Positions 16,209 to 25,537 of a stretch of DNA of 64,000 nucleotides are shown here, piece by piece; the stretch's first letter is position 1, and each line of letters starts with the position of its first letter. The translations under genes and the position numbers were made by a program. The DNA comes from Sphingorhabdus wooponensis (GTDB lineage Bacteria; Pseudomonadota; Alphaproteobacteria; Sphingomonadales; Sphingomonadaceae), in contig NZ_RWJI01000001.1 of the NCBI RefSeq assembly GCF_003933235.1, positions 502,001 to 566,000 on the forward strand. The letters run 5' to 3'. Under the pieces are notes generated by a model. It worked only from the letters and a program-made list of their open reading frames with translations. It was not told the DNA's origin and did not search any database.

Positions 16209-18056
16209 ATGGCAACGGATGGTAATGGAACATATGACATTGCTGTTCGCAGATATGGAAACAGGTTCGCATCATTGACTAACAAGATTTCAAAAAGCGG
16301 CCTTTTGGTCGCCAGCGCTCTGGTCTTGGTATTTTCCTTGCCTGCGCTTGGGCAGCAGGGGCCTGAATCCCTGCTGCCTGAAGGCTTTGGTGATCCTGCA
16401 CCCGCACAAACGCCTGCAGCGGGCAGAACTGCGCCCGTATCGCCAAATAATGCCAGCGCCTCGACCGCTTCCGCTGTGCGCGAAGATGCAGAAGCGACTG
16501 AAGAGGGGGAAGAGGAAGAAGATCCCGAATTGGTTATCCGTTTTGATGTCCCGCCTGCCGCACGGCAATCTTTGGGCGCAATCGGGATATTGCCGGAAGC
16601 GTCGGGCGGTTTTCCAGCGGACGCTTTTGGTAGGGTAGATGGAGCATTTTTAAGCCAGATGCTTAAGCGCACATCGGGGCCGATTGCTTCGCGCTGGGGT
16701 ACGATCATGGCGCGGCGTTTACTCGCCAGCCGCACGAACACGCCTGCGGGTGTTAATGGCGCGGATTGGACAGCGGATCGTGCATGGTTGTTGTTGCGGA
16801 TGGGCGATTCGGTTGTGGCGCGCAATCTCGTGCAGAAAGTGGATAGCGCAGATTACACAAAACGGCTCCATGAAGTCGCGATGCAGGCCTATTTGGCCAA
16901 TGGCGATTTAGCGGGCATGTGCCCAATCACCGAAAGCGGTGTGCGCCTTGTGAACAATGGCCGCTGGAAAATGACGCGCGCCATTTGTGCATCTTTGGCG
17001 GGTGAACAAGGCAGCGCGACCGCATTTATCAATCAGGGCCGCTATCAAGGCTGGGTGCGCGGCGTCGATTATCTCTTGGCGGAAAAAGCGGTTGGTGCCG
17101 GCATGAACGGGCGGCGTTCAGTGAAAATCGAATGGGAAAATGTTGAGGGTATGAACCCTTGGCGCTTCGGCCTTTCCGCTGCTGTAGGCCTTGAACCGCC
17201 GGAAAGCCTGTTTGCAGATACGGGACGTCAGATTGACGGTTGGCGGGTGCAGTTACCGATGTTTACGCCAACAATCCGGGTCAAATATGCATCCAACGCT
17301 GCGGCGCTTGGTATATTGTCGAACCGGAATATGGTGGACCTCTATGCACAGGTTCTGGATGATCCGGATGCGCCTGACGCAGCGCGGTCACAGGCGGAAA
17401 GCCTTGGCAATGCTTACACCGCTTCAGATGCAGAGGCCAAAGTTGCGGCGATGACGTCCTTATGGACCACAGCGGCCGCAGGCGCGGACTATCATGCTTC
17501 ATTAGTGATGACGGCGCGTGCGGCGGCGCTCATCACCCCCAATGCGGATCATCAGGCCGAGGCGGACCGGCTGATTGCCTCCATGCTGACGGCTGGTCTT
17601 GACCGATCTGCGGCGCGTTGGGTGGACATTGTAGCGGATGGATCGCTGGGTTGGGCGCTGGTGACATTGGCGGCGCCGGGGCGGGTAACGGCGGCTGATT
17701 ATAGTAGCCTAGACGAATTTTTTGGCAATGATGACAGCACTGACGGACATAAATCGCGGCTTTTGCTCGCCGGCCTGTCGGGGCTTAGCCGTATTGAAAC
17801 CGATGCGCGCACGGAATTTGCAAGCGACCTTAAAGTCAATATTTCCCGTCAAACCGCATGGTCAAAAGCGATTACCGCCGCTGCCAAACGTGGCGAGCAG
17901 GGAACGGTTGCGTTGATGGCGGTTGCGGCGCTGCAGGCGCCTTCTTGGTCGGCTGTGCCCGCCAATCATCTTTACTATATCGTCCGTTCCTTGCGACAGG
18001 TCGGTTTGGAGGCTGAAGCCCGGATGATTGCCGCTGAAGCAGTCACTTTTGCCTAA
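16209..18056 (+). CDS. Secreted or periplasmic protein of unknown function
   Basis: 615 aa. A hydrophobic segment near residues 30-48 (LLVASALVLVFSLPALG) looks like a signal peptide, but it follows an unusually long 28-residue leader. An in-frame TTG near 16276 (SLTNKISKSG) would give a normal signal sequence, so the start is unsure. After it come a Pro/Ala-rich linker and an acidic run (EEGEEEEDPE), then an Ala-rich, mostly helical body with no recognised motif. Helical repeats are possible. It sits between aroK and xerD, a position I associate with sphingomonads. No function is proposed. Confidence 0.72.
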   Translation: MATDGNGTYDIAVRRYGNRFASLTNKISKSGLLVASALVLVFSLPALGQQGPESLLPEGFGDPAPAQTPAAGRTAPVSPNNASASTASAVREDAEATEEGEEEEDPELVIRFDVPPAARQSLGAIGILPEASGGFPADAFGRVDGAFLSQMLKRTSGPIASRWGTIMARRLLASRTNTPAGVNGADWTADRAWLLLRMGDSVVARNLVQKVDSADYTKRLHEVAMQAYLANGDLAGMCPITESGVRLVNNGRWKMTRAICASLAGEQGSATAFINQGRYQGWVRGVDYLLAEKAVGAGMNGRRSVKIEWENVEGMNPWRFGLSAAVGLEPPESLFADTGRQIDGWRVQLPMFTPTIRVKYASNAAALGILSNRNMVDLYAQVLDDPDAPDAARSQAESLGNAYTASDAEAKVAAMTSLWTTAAAGADYHASLVMTARAAALITPNADHQAEADRLIASMLTAGLDRSAARWVDIVADGSLGWALVTLAAPGRVTAADYSSLDEFFGNDDSTDGHKSRLLLAGLSGLSRIETDARTEFASDLKVNISRQTAWSKAITAAAKRGEQGTVALMAVAALQAPSWSAVPANHLYYIVRSLRQVGLEAEARMIAAEAVTFA

Positions 18057-18086
18057 CGACATGGCAATAACGATCGTCAGCCAGTA

Positions 18087-18992
18087 ATGCGCTTACCCGA
18101 TCGTGATCTGATTGCACGTTTTCTGGAAATGTTGGCGGCAGAGCAAGGTGTCGCCAAGAATACGCTTATGGCCTATCAAAGCGACTTGATGTCCGCATCG
18201 GGTCTATTACATGGTCAACTGGCAGCAGCGGGGCCTGACGGGCTAGCGGAATTGGCGCGTCAATGGCGCGATCTGGCCAACAGCTCCGTTGCACGCAAGG
18301 CATCTGCATTACGGCGTTTCTTCGCCTTTCTGCATGAGGAGGGCTTTCGCGCGGACAACCCGTCGGCAGCTTTGCCAAAGCCATCGCAAATGCGGCCCTT
18401 GCCCAAAATTTTGGACATAGAAGAAGTCGACACTTTATTTGGGGTGATTGCCGCAAAGCTTGCGCAGGCGCATCCCATGGCGAATGATTATCGGCTGTCG
18501 GCGCTGATTGAGCTGCTATATGGTTCGGGACTGCGTGCCACCGAATTGGTCGGCCTGCCGCGAAATGCGGTTGTGTCGGATAGACCGTTCATCATCGTAA
18601 AAGGCAAGGGCGACAAGGAACGATTAATTCCCATTTCCAACCGTGCGCGCCAAGCGGTGCATGAGTGGTTGGACTTTGTTCCGGAAAAGTCCCGCTTTCT
18701 GTTTCCCTCGCGCGGGGGGCATATCAGCCGTATTCGCTTGTTCCAGATCATTAAGGACCTTGCAGCGTCTGCGGGGCTAGACCCAGCAAAGGTCAGCCCC
18801 CATGTCCTGCGGCATGCCTTTGCCACGCATCTTTTGGCGGGCGGCGCGAATCTGCGGGCGTTGCAGTCCATGCTGGGACATGCGGACATCGCGACGACCC
18901 AGATTTACACACATGTCGACAGCAGCAAGCTCGTCGAACTGGTCAATCGGCGGCACCCATTGGCAACGCGCACATTGACCCGTCGCACATGA
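18087..18992 (+). CDS. xerD: Tyrosine recombinase XerD/XerC type
   Basis: 301 aa. A SAM-like N-terminal core-binding domain (about 5-90) is followed by a catalytic domain with the full set Arg150, Lys174, His239, Arg242, His265 and nucleophile Tyr274 (IYTHV). The length and the absence of extra domains fit the chromosome-dimer resolvase rather than a phage integrase. It acts at dif with a partner Xer and FtsK. It lies 30 nt after the secreted-protein gene and 17 nt before accA; nothing around it suggests a mobile element. Confidence 0.93.
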   Translation: MRLPDRDLIARFLEMLAAEQGVAKNTLMAYQSDLMSASGLLHGQLAAAGPDGLAELARQWRDLANSSVARKASALRRFFAFLHEEGFRADNPSAALPKPSQMRPLPKILDIEEVDTLFGVIAAKLAQAHPMANDYRLSALIELLYGSGLRATELVGLPRNAVVSDRPFIIVKGKGDKERLIPISNRARQAVHEWLDFVPEKSRFLFPSRGGHISRIRLFQIIKDLAASAGLDPAKVSPHVLRHAFATHLLAGGANLRALQSMLGHADIATTQIYTHVDSSKLVELVNRRHPLATRTLTRRT

Positions 18993-19009
18993 GGCTCTAA
19001 CCCGCTGGC

Positions 19010-19954
19010 ATGATGGTATATCTCGATTTTGAAAAGCCGGTTGCCGCTCTCGAAGCGCGCATCCTTGAATTGCAAGATGCTGCGCGTGAGAGCGATGTTG
19101 ATGCGGGCGCCGAAATCGCCAAATTGCGGGCCAAGGCGGACAAGCAGCTGAAGGATACCTATGCCAATCTCACGGCATGGCAAAAAACGCAGGTCGCGCG
19201 GCACCCGGAACGCCCCCATTTCAAACATTATATCGAAGCGATGGTTGAAGACTTCATGCCCTTGGCGGGGGATCGTGCCTTTGGCGATGATCAAGCAATC
19301 ATTGGCGGTCTTGGTCGCCTAAATGGCCGCCGCGTGATGGTCATCGGGCATGAAAAGGGCGATGATACGCAAAGCCGCCTGCGCCATAATTTCGGCATGG
19401 GTAAGCCCGAGGGGTATCGCAAAGCCATTCGCCTGATGGAACTCGCCGATCGGTTCGGTATTCCGGTGGTAAGCTTAGTCGATACGTCGGGCGCATTTCC
19501 AGGCATTCAGGCCGAAGAACGCGGGCAGGCAGAGGCGATTGCCCGCTCTACCGAGAAATGCCTAGAGTTGGGTGTGCCAATGATTGCCTGCATCGTGGGC
19601 GAGGGCGGTTCGGGTGGCGCTGTGGCACTGGCGGCCGCCGACCGGATATTGATGTTTCAATATGCCGTCTACTCGGTCATTTCGCCCGAAGGCTGCGCCT
19701 CGATTTTGTGGCGCACCGGAGACAAGGCTGCGGACGCCGCGCAAGCGATGAAGATGACGGCGGATGATTTGAAAACGCTTCGGATCATTGACCGTATTGT
19801 GCCGGAACCTGTCGGCGGTGCGCATCGCGATCATGCTGTGGCCGCCGCTGCGCTTGCAACCGCGATAGATGAGGAGTTGGACGCGCTGTCTGGTTTCTCA
19901 TCGAAAGAATTATTGCAACAGCGCCGCGCAAAATTCTTGTCCATGGGGGCCTGA
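19010..19954 (+). CDS. accA: Acetyl-CoA carboxylase carboxyltransferase subunit alpha
   Basis: 314 aa. LDFEKPVAALEARI at the N-terminus, NFGMGKPEGYRKAIRLMELA, SLVDTSGAFPGIQAEERGQA and GEGGSGGAVALAAADRI are AccA hallmarks. With AccD it moves the carboxyl group from biotin to acetyl-CoA, the committed step of fatty-acid synthesis. The start may be either of two adjacent ATG codons (19010 or 19013). Confidence 0.98.
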   Translation: MMVYLDFEKPVAALEARILELQDAARESDVDAGAEIAKLRAKADKQLKDTYANLTAWQKTQVARHPERPHFKHYIEAMVEDFMPLAGDRAFGDDQAIIGGLGRLNGRRVMVIGHEKGDDTQSRLRHNFGMGKPEGYRKAIRLMELADRFGIPVVSLVDTSGAFPGIQAEERGQAEAIARSTEKCLELGVPMIACIVGEGGSGGAVALAAADRILMFQYAVYSVISPEGCASILWRTGDKAADAAQAMKMTADDLKTLRIIDRIVPEPVGGAHRDHAVAAAALATAIDEELDALSGFSSKELLQQRRAKFLSMGA

Positions 19955-20048
19955 ACCTTCAAGTATAAACCCCCTTATGGCCGTTATTGTGTGAGGCATT
20001 GAACGGGCGTGTCGCAAGCTGCGTTGCTCGTATTGAGGGAGGGTATTG

Positions 20049-21548
20049 ATGCGTTTTTCGAAAATGTGTCTTTTTACCAGTGCGGCAGTTTTCGGACTGG
20101 GTATCATCGGCGGCCATGAGCCCGCCGACGCGCAGTCGCGAACCACAGGCCCAGCGGTTCCCAAACCATTCACCGCCCAAGAAAAGAATGAGGGCGCCAA
20201 ATATCACACAGAAATTCTGAAAGAATTTGGCGGACCGATGCAAAGTCCGCAGACGGCCTATGTTGTGCGCGTCGGTAAGAATATTGCCATGCAGTCGGGC
20301 CTTGGAAACGCGCAAAGCGACTTTAACGTCACATTGCTCAATTCCTCGGTGAACAACGCATTCGCACTGCCCGGTGGCTATATCTACATCACCCGCCAAT
20401 TGGTTGCTTTGACCAATAATGAAGCCGAAATGGCGGGCGTTCTGGGGCATGAGGTCGGGCACACCGCAGCGCGGCATAGTGAAAAGCGCAAAAATAATGC
20501 AACGCTGGCGGGCATACTGGGGATGGGGGGCAGTATATTAGGGGCGGTGCTCGGTAATTCGGGCGGCTTATTGGGCGCGCTAGGCGGTGGATTACAGCAA
20601 TATGCAGGTCCGTTGGCGCAAGTCTTCACGCTCAAATATTCGCGTACGCAAGAGGAGGAAGCCGATGATTACGGCATCCGCTATCTCAGCAAAGCCGGAT
20701 ATGACCCAAGCGCGTTGGCATCGATGCTCAATTCCTTGGCGTTACAGACCAGCCTGGACATGCAGGTAGCTGGATTGGGTGATAATCGGGTTCCGGAATG
20801 GGCCAGCACCCATCCTGACCCGGCAAGGCGCGTTTCGCGTGCAGCGACGCGGTCGAAAGTATATCCCGCCAGTAGCGTGCGCAATGCGGACGCGCATTTG
20901 GCGGCCATTGACGGCATGCTATATGGTGATGACCCTGCGCAAGGGGTGGTCGAAGGGCACAATTTTCTGCACCCAGAACTGAAGATGCAATTCACCGTGC
21001 CCACTGGCTTTGGCATGCAAAACAGCAGCGATTCCGTCGCGATTAATGGCAATAGCGGGAAAGCCATATTCACGGGCGGCGCATTTGATGGCAATCGTAG
21101 CACCTACATCGCGAAAGCCTTAAAGGCGGTGTCGGGCGACAAGGCAACCATTCCAGCGGGAGAGATCCGGCGCACAACGGTGAATGATATCCCTGCTTTT
21201 TACACCGATGCGGTGGTCAATACCCAGCAGGGGCAGCGTGTTGTTTCAGTGTTCGCGTATGAATGGGCACCGGGAACTGCCTATCATTTTGTGACGATAG
21301 CGGCGAGCAACGCCAAACCATTTGACCGCATGTTTTACAGCATGTCGCGCCTGAACGCCGCGCAAGCCGCCGCCGTAAAGCCGCGTAAGTTGCGCGTTAT
21401 CACCGCGGGGGCACAAGATAATGTCGCGTCGCTTGCGGCGCGCATGGCATATACATCGCTGCAAACCGAACGCTTTCGGGCACTGAACGGACTGTCACCC
21501 AGTGCCACCATTCGCGCTGGGCAGAAGCTGAAGATCGTTTCTTATTGA
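20049..21548 (+). CDS. M48 family metalloprotease with C-terminal LysM-like domain
   Basis: 499 aa from the ATG at 20049 (MRFSKMCLF), preceded by GAGGGAGGG as ribosome site. A signal peptide ending near ADAQ is followed by an M48 peptidase domain with HEVGH at 134-138 and the downstream Glu in RTQEEEADDYG. The C-terminal 50 residues (DNVASLAARMAYTSLQTERF, ending in GQKLKIVSY) look like a LysM-type fold. Periplasmic quality control of outer-membrane proteins, like BepA, is the likely role. Confidence 0.9.
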   Translation: MRFSKMCLFTSAAVFGLGIIGGHEPADAQSRTTGPAVPKPFTAQEKNEGAKYHTEILKEFGGPMQSPQTAYVVRVGKNIAMQSGLGNAQSDFNVTLLNSSVNNAFALPGGYIYITRQLVALTNNEAEMAGVLGHEVGHTAARHSEKRKNNATLAGILGMGGSILGAVLGNSGGLLGALGGGLQQYAGPLAQVFTLKYSRTQEEEADDYGIRYLSKAGYDPSALASMLNSLALQTSLDMQVAGLGDNRVPEWASTHPDPARRVSRAATRSKVYPASSVRNADAHLAAIDGMLYGDDPAQGVVEGHNFLHPELKMQFTVPTGFGMQNSSDSVAINGNSGKAIFTGGAFDGNRSTYIAKALKAVSGDKATIPAGEIRRTTVNDIPAFYTDAVVNTQQGQRVVSVFAYEWAPGTAYHFVTIAASNAKPFDRMFYSMSRLNAAQAAAVKPRKLRVITAGAQDNVASLAARMAYTSLQTERFRALNGLSPSATIRAGQKLKIVSY

Positions 21549-21638
21549 ACGTAAAAGGGGTGTTGCACCACATTCCTTGGTTGCGAGGCGCGTCGAAATC
21601 CCACACAGCCTTACAAAATTGTGCGTTGTGATGAGAAT

Positions 21639-22046
21639 ATGGAAAATAGTCCGAGTATATTGTTCGTGGTTGCTGCCGCCTTGACCAATGGCAAAGGAGA
21701 AATCCTCCTGCAAAAGCGTCCTATGGGTGCTCAAATGGAGGGCTTATGGGAATTTCCGGGCGGTAAAGTGGATGTTGGTGAATCGCCAGAAGCCGCTTTG
21801 GTGCGTGAGCTTGCAGAGGAACTTGGGATAATCGTCACCGCGCAGGATTTGGTACCCGAAACCTTTGCCAGCGAACCATTGGGCGACCGAAATCTGGTGC
21901 TTTTACTCTATCGTTGCACCACATGGTTGGGCACGCCCAGCGCAATCTATGCGTCCGACATTCAATGGACTTTGCCGCAAGACATGGCGGATTTACCGAT
22001 GCCGCCCGCCGATTATCCTTTGGTCCGCAAGCTGCAGGGCATTTAA
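21639..22046 (+). CDS. mutT: 8-oxo-dGTP diphosphatase (MutT, Nudix)
   Basis: 135 aa from the ATG at 21639. The Nudix box is complete: G-x5-E-x7-REL-x-EE-x-GI, within GGKVDVGESPEA and VRELAEELGI. The WEFPGGK lead-in and the short single-domain length match MutT, which removes 8-oxo-dGTP from the nucleotide pool. An in-frame GTG at 21621 is less likely as start. It converges on the methyltransferase gene with a 12-nt gap. Confidence 0.9.
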   Translation: MENSPSILFVVAAALTNGKGEILLQKRPMGAQMEGLWEFPGGKVDVGESPEAALVRELAEELGIIVTAQDLVPETFASEPLGDRNLVLLLYRCTTWLGTPSAIYASDIQWTLPQDMADLPMPPADYPLVRKLQGI

Positions 22047-22058
22047 GTGGTCCAAACC

Positions 22059-22919
22059 CTAGCCAGCTTGGTCCTTTGACAATATGTCCGCGAGCGACAC
22101 CTGACCGCTTCCCCTTTTGGCAGGTCGTGGTTGGTTTTCGGACGGTGACCATCCGCTTAAAAAGATATGCGTGAAGCCCTCGGTAACCTTGCCCTGGGCG
22201 TCTGTGCGGGCAGCAAAGGCTTGATCGAGGCGCGCGGGCATGTCTTTTCCGAGATAGTTGCGCTGTCCTGCAAGTGCATTGCCAATGCCAGCGTCCCTTA
22301 TGTCTGACACGATGGAGCGCCAGTTCCCATAACGCACGGCAGTGATGTCTTGATCCGCTACAGGCAAAGTGAAGCCAGCACGCACGATAAGGTCTGCGGC
22401 GCTGCGCAGGTCAATCTGTGGATGGATATGCGGTGTCACCCGATTGGCATCCGCCTCTAGCAACATTGCCTTGAGCGCGCTTAAGGTGCCAGCCCCAAAC
22501 ATATGACCAAGAAACAGCCCATCGGGCCGCAACAGGCGCCGGATTTGAATAAGCGCGCCAGGTAAATCATTGACGCTATCCAGCGTTCCTGCCGAAATCA
22601 CGAGATCAAAGCTGCCGGGCGTGAAGGGCAGGCGGTCTTCTTCCAATGCAATAGGCGCATCGTCCGACGGTGGTATATTGACCAATGGTGCAAGCGTGCA
22701 GGGGACATTTGGCGGCAAGATTTCCGCGTACCATCGTCCAATGGGCCCGATGATCAGGGCATGTTCAAACGTGCGCGTCACCGCGGATAGTCGCTCGGCT
22801 ATATCTTGCGCGATATGGTGCCATAGGAAATCATCCCCCGAACGCCTAGCGGCCCGCGCACGCAAGGCATGACGGCGGCGACGGTCAAAAATCTCCGGTG
22901 GATTCAAATCATTGCTCAT
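22059..22919 (-). CDS. SAM-dependent methyltransferase (NDUFAF5-like)
   Basis: 286 aa from the ATG at 22919 (MSNDLNPPEIFDRR). The opening IFDRRRRHALRARAARR resembles alphaproteobacterial relatives of NDUFAF5, which hydroxylates an Arg in a complex I subunit despite its methyltransferase fold. A SAM-like core follows: EHALIIGPIGRWYAEIL, then SFDLVISAGTLDSVNDLPGA. The canonical DxGxGxG is weak (IIGPIGRW). It is divergent from comF with 43 nt between starts, a gene order common in alphaproteobacteria. The substrate is inferred only. Confidence 0.8.
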   Translation of the reverse strand: MSNDLNPPEIFDRRRRHALRARAARRSGDDFLWHHIAQDIAERLSAVTRTFEHALIIGPIGRWYAEILPPNVPCTLAPLVNIPPSDDAPIALEEDRLPFTPGSFDLVISAGTLDSVNDLPGALIQIRRLLRPDGLFLGHMFGAGTLSALKAMLLEADANRVTPHIHPQIDLRSAADLIVRAGFTLPVADQDITAVRYGNWRSIVSDIRDAGIGNALAGQRNYLGKDMPARLDQAFAARTDAQGKVTEGFTHIFLSGWSPSENQPRPAKRGSGQVSLADILSKDQAG

Positions 22920-22962
22920 TTGCGCCCTTGTGCAGACCCAATCTTTGTCCGACAAGTGTGAT

Positions 22963-23730
22963 ATGGCAAAAGGCAGCCACATTTTCCACAGCATGTTGAA
23001 TTGGGTTTTGCCCGAACGCTGCCCCTGTTGCGGTATCATTACCGCAGCGGGCGGGCCTTTTTGCATGGAGTGCTGGCAAAAATTGGAATTTCTGGGGCCG
23101 CCTTGGTGTCGGGGGTGCGCCGCGCCCTTTGAATTTGACCGCGGTGCGGATGCTTATTGTGCCGCCTGTATAGCAAACCCGCCCCGACATGACGGCATCC
23201 GCGCCGCCGTAAAATATGATGACCTATCGGCGCAGGTGGCGCTTCGGCTGAAATATGGCGGCAAAATTGGCTTGGCGCGTGTCATTGCGCACCAATTGTT
23301 GCGCCATGTGCCGGAGGAGAAGGACCAACTGATCATCACGCCCGTGCCGCTGCATTGGACAAGGATCTGGTCGCGCAGCTTTAATCAGTCGGGGTTAATC
23401 GGAAAGCAGCTCGCAGACTTAACCGGAATCGCCTTTGTGCCCGATATATTGGTCCGGCATAAGCGCACGCCGAGTTTGCGCGGTTTGGACCCCAAAAGAC
23501 GGCGCAAAGCCGTGGCCAGCGCCTTTGCAGTTCATCCAAAATATAAGGGGACATTGAAAGGGCGAAAAATCATCCTGATCGACGATGTCTTGACCACGGG
23601 TGCAACCAGCGACGGTTGTGTTGCGGTGCTGAAACGTGACGGTGCAAAATGGGTGCAGATATTCTGTTGGGCGCGGGCTTTGCGTGGCGGCGGGGGGCAA
23701 GCGGACATTGCGACTTCGTTCGACGCTTGA
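22963..23730 (+). CDS. comF: ComF family phosphoribosyltransferase-like protein
   Basis: 255 aa from the ATG at 22963 (MAKGSHIF); an earlier TTG at 22912 would overlap the divergent methyltransferase start. Paired Cys motifs (CPCCG, CMECW, CRGCAAPF, YCAAC) form the ComF double zinc ribbon. They are followed by a PRTase domain with the PRPP loop IILIDDVLTTGAT. ComF proteins are needed for DNA uptake or handling in competent bacteria, but in alphaproteobacteria the gene is found widely without known competence. Confidence 0.92.
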   Translation: MAKGSHIFHSMLNWVLPERCPCCGIITAAGGPFCMECWQKLEFLGPPWCRGCAAPFEFDRGADAYCAACIANPPRHDGIRAAVKYDDLSAQVALRLKYGGKIGLARVIAHQLLRHVPEEKDQLIITPVPLHWTRIWSRSFNQSGLIGKQLADLTGIAFVPDILVRHKRTPSLRGLDPKRRRKAVASAFAVHPKYKGTLKGRKIILIDDVLTTGATSDGCVAVLKRDGAKWVQIFCWARALRGGGGQADIATSFDA

Positions 23731-23761
23731 CTTGCAGGAGTGGGAACACCATTTCAGTTCT

Positions 23762-24034
23762 ATGATCGCAAATGTTGAAATCTACACCAAATTCGCCTGC
23801 CCTTATTGTGTGCGGGCCAAGCATCTTTTGGACAGCAAAGGCGTCACATATAGTGAATATGATGTAACCATGGACGCGGCAAAGCGCGCTGAGATGGTCG
23901 CACGTGCGCCGGGCGCCCAAACTGTGCCGCAAATATTCATCAATGATATTGCTATTGGTGGGTCCGATGATTTGCGCGCGCTCGACAATCAGGGAAAGCT
24001 GGATAGCATGTTGGGAGTTGGCGGCGCGCAATGA
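23762..24034 (+). CDS. grxC: Glutaredoxin 3
   Basis: 90 aa. The dithiol active site CPYC follows VEIYTKFA, and the glutathione-binding TVPQIFINDIAIGGSDDL segment is complete. It reduces disulfides with glutathione in the cytosol. The Shine-Dalgarno is an AGGAG about 25 nt upstream, rather distant, and the ATG at 23762 is the only sensible start. It overlaps the DUF1178 gene by 4 nt. Confidence 0.96.
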   Translation: MIANVEIYTKFACPYCVRAKHLLDSKGVTYSEYDVTMDAAKRAEMVARAPGAQTVPQIFINDIAIGGSDDLRALDNQGKLDSMLGVGGAQ

Positions 24035-24519
24035 TCACATTTGACCTGAATTGCAGCAACGGACACCAGTTCGAAGGCTGGTTCGCGTCCTCTGCTGATT
24101 TTGATACGCAAAAATCCAACGGTCTGCTCGCTTGCCCAACATGTAATGATGGCAAAATTCAAAAGGCGCTGTCGGTGCCCAATGTACCGCGCAAGGGTAA
24201 CCAAGGGGCAGTAGCTTTACCTTCAGTCGCGCCCGCCGCAACCGAAACGAAAGCAGATGCGCCGGCTCCCGAAGCTTTGCCTCCCGCTGTGGCGGAGCTC
24301 GTGCAAAAATTGGCCCGCGCGCAATCTGAACTGCTGGATAAGTCGCAATGGGTGGGGGGCAATTTTGCCGAAACTGCGCGGGCTATCCATTATGGCGAAG
24401 AACCCGATCGCCTCATTCACGGCGAGACCAGTAGTGATGAGGCAAAGGCGTTGGTCGAAGAAGGCATTGGCATTGCGCCTTTACTCTTTCCCGTTGTTCC
24501 GCCCTCGGCAAAAAATTGA
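24031..24519 (+). CDS. DUF1178 family protein
   Basis: 162 aa. It starts MITFDLNCSNGHQFEGWF and has Cys pairs (C8 region and CPTCNDGKI) that suggest a zinc ribbon. The later segment WVGGNFAETARAIHYGEEP is the most conserved part of DUF1178, and a Pro/Ala linker lies between. The function of the family is unknown. Its place after comF-grxC is conserved in alphaproteobacteria, which supports the call. Confidence 0.9.
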   Translation: MITFDLNCSNGHQFEGWFASSADFDTQKSNGLLACPTCNDGKIQKALSVPNVPRKGNQGAVALPSVAPAATETKADAPAPEALPPAVAELVQKLARAQSELLDKSQWVGGNFAETARAIHYGEEPDRLIHGETSSDEAKALVEEGIGIAPLLFPVVPPSAKN

Positions 24520-24554
24520 CCGTCCGATTGCGCCCAGCTATGGCCGTGTCTGCT

Positions 24555-24631
24555 GCACCCATAGCTCAGCAGGATAGAGCATCAGATTCCTAATCTGGGG
24601 GCCACTGGTTCGAATCCAGTTGGGTGCACCA
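24555..24631 (+). tRNA. tRNA-Arg (anticodon CCU)
   Basis: 77 nt with encoded CCA. Acceptor GCACCCA (24555-24561) pairs with TGGGTGC (24621-24627). The anticodon stem TCAGA/TCTGG closes a 7-nt loop TTCCTAA, giving anticodon CCT. The T-arm has GGTTCGAATCC. It marks the left border of the adhesin block. The 276 nt between it and the response regulator at 24908 hold no convincing gene; a short frame there overlaps the tRNA and has no ribosome site. Confidence 0.95.
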
Positions 24632-24907
24632 AATATTCTGGGTGCTTACCTGCAATTATTCGGACAGATTCGGTGCGAACGAGTGCCTAACGAACAAATA
24701 TGTCTGCGTAGCGATCCTTCGATCCACCCGCCCGTTCTGCACTGATATTGATGCACCGCGAAAGCCATTTTCGTATCCTTTTAAGTGCCCAACATGTCAG
24801 CAAGATTTTGTAAAACCATGTAATATTTTAACTATCGGTGAAAAATGCATTTGGTCCCTGATAAACGCCTTGGTATGTAAAAGATTGCAAACAGGATATG
24901 GAGAGAA

Positions 24908-25537
24908 ATGCTCGACCTAAACCGAAAGATTTATGTTGTTGATAATGACCTGGCGCTTCGCTCTTCATTGGCGATAATGCTGCGCTCGGTAGGCTATGAC
25001 GTGGAATTATTCGATGACGGAGAGGCATTTTTACGCGCTGCGCAAGGCGGGCTTTCCGGATGTATCGTCCTTGATGTGCGACTGCGCGGCATTGGCGGTC
25101 TAGAAATTCAGCGAAGGCTGGCTGAGATGGGAAGCGTCGTCCCAGTCATTTTTATCACTGGTCATGGCGATGTGGAAATGGCGGTCAAAGCGATGAAAGC
25201 CAAAGCCGTCGATTTCTTGACTAAGCCCGTGCGCGAACAGGATCTGCTGGACGCTATCAGTGTTGCTATGCAGGATTTGCGACAGCGTGAGCTCGAATTG
25301 CAGCGCCGTATGCATAAGCTGAATCATGTTAACGCATTGTCGCCGCGTGAGCGGGAGATTTTTGTTGCGCTGTGTAATGGCAAGCTCGCCAAACAAATTG
25401 CCCATGAACTGGCTGTATCAGAAGCAACCGTGAAGGTGCATCGCCGCAATCTGATGCAAAAGCTCAGCGTCTCGTCGATTAGCCAGCTGATTCTGCAATT
25501 TGGCATTTTTTCGAACGAGAATAGGCTCGCAGCCTAG
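24908..25537 (+). CDS. Orphan FixJ-type response regulator (REC + LuxR HTH)
   Basis: 209 aa. The receiver domain (about 6-120) has phospho-acceptor Asp56 (CIVLDVRL), the switch Thr in ITGHGD and Lys in TKPV. A C-terminal LuxR/GerE helix-turn-helix includes SPREREIFVALCNGKLAKQI and SEATVKVHRRNLMQKL. The acidic pocket reads VDND (Asp12-Asn13) where DD is usual. The ATG follows GGAGAGAA. No histidine kinase lies beside it. It is the first gene before the secretion locus and in the same direction, so a role in controlling it is a fair guess. Confidence 0.93.
   Translation: MLDLNRKIYVVDNDLALRSSLAIMLRSVGYDVELFDDGEAFLRAAQGGLSGCIVLDVRLRGIGGLEIQRRLAEMGSVVPVIFITGHGDVEMAVKAMKAKAVDFLTKPVREQDLLDAISVAMQDLRQRELELQRRMHKLNHVNALSPREREIFVALCNGKLAKQIAHELAVSEATVKVHRRNLMQKLSVSSISQLILQFGIFSNENRLAA

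Noticed and set aside
18087-18992. Tyrosine recombinase as integrase of a mobile element
   Set aside because: Length, complete Xer domain set and housekeeping neighbours fit the dimer resolvase; no att repeats or phage genes beside it.
24624-24920. 98-codon frame between tRNA-Arg and the response regulator
   Set aside because: It starts inside the tRNA 3' end, has no ribosome site and no recognisable domain, and overlaps the regulator start.
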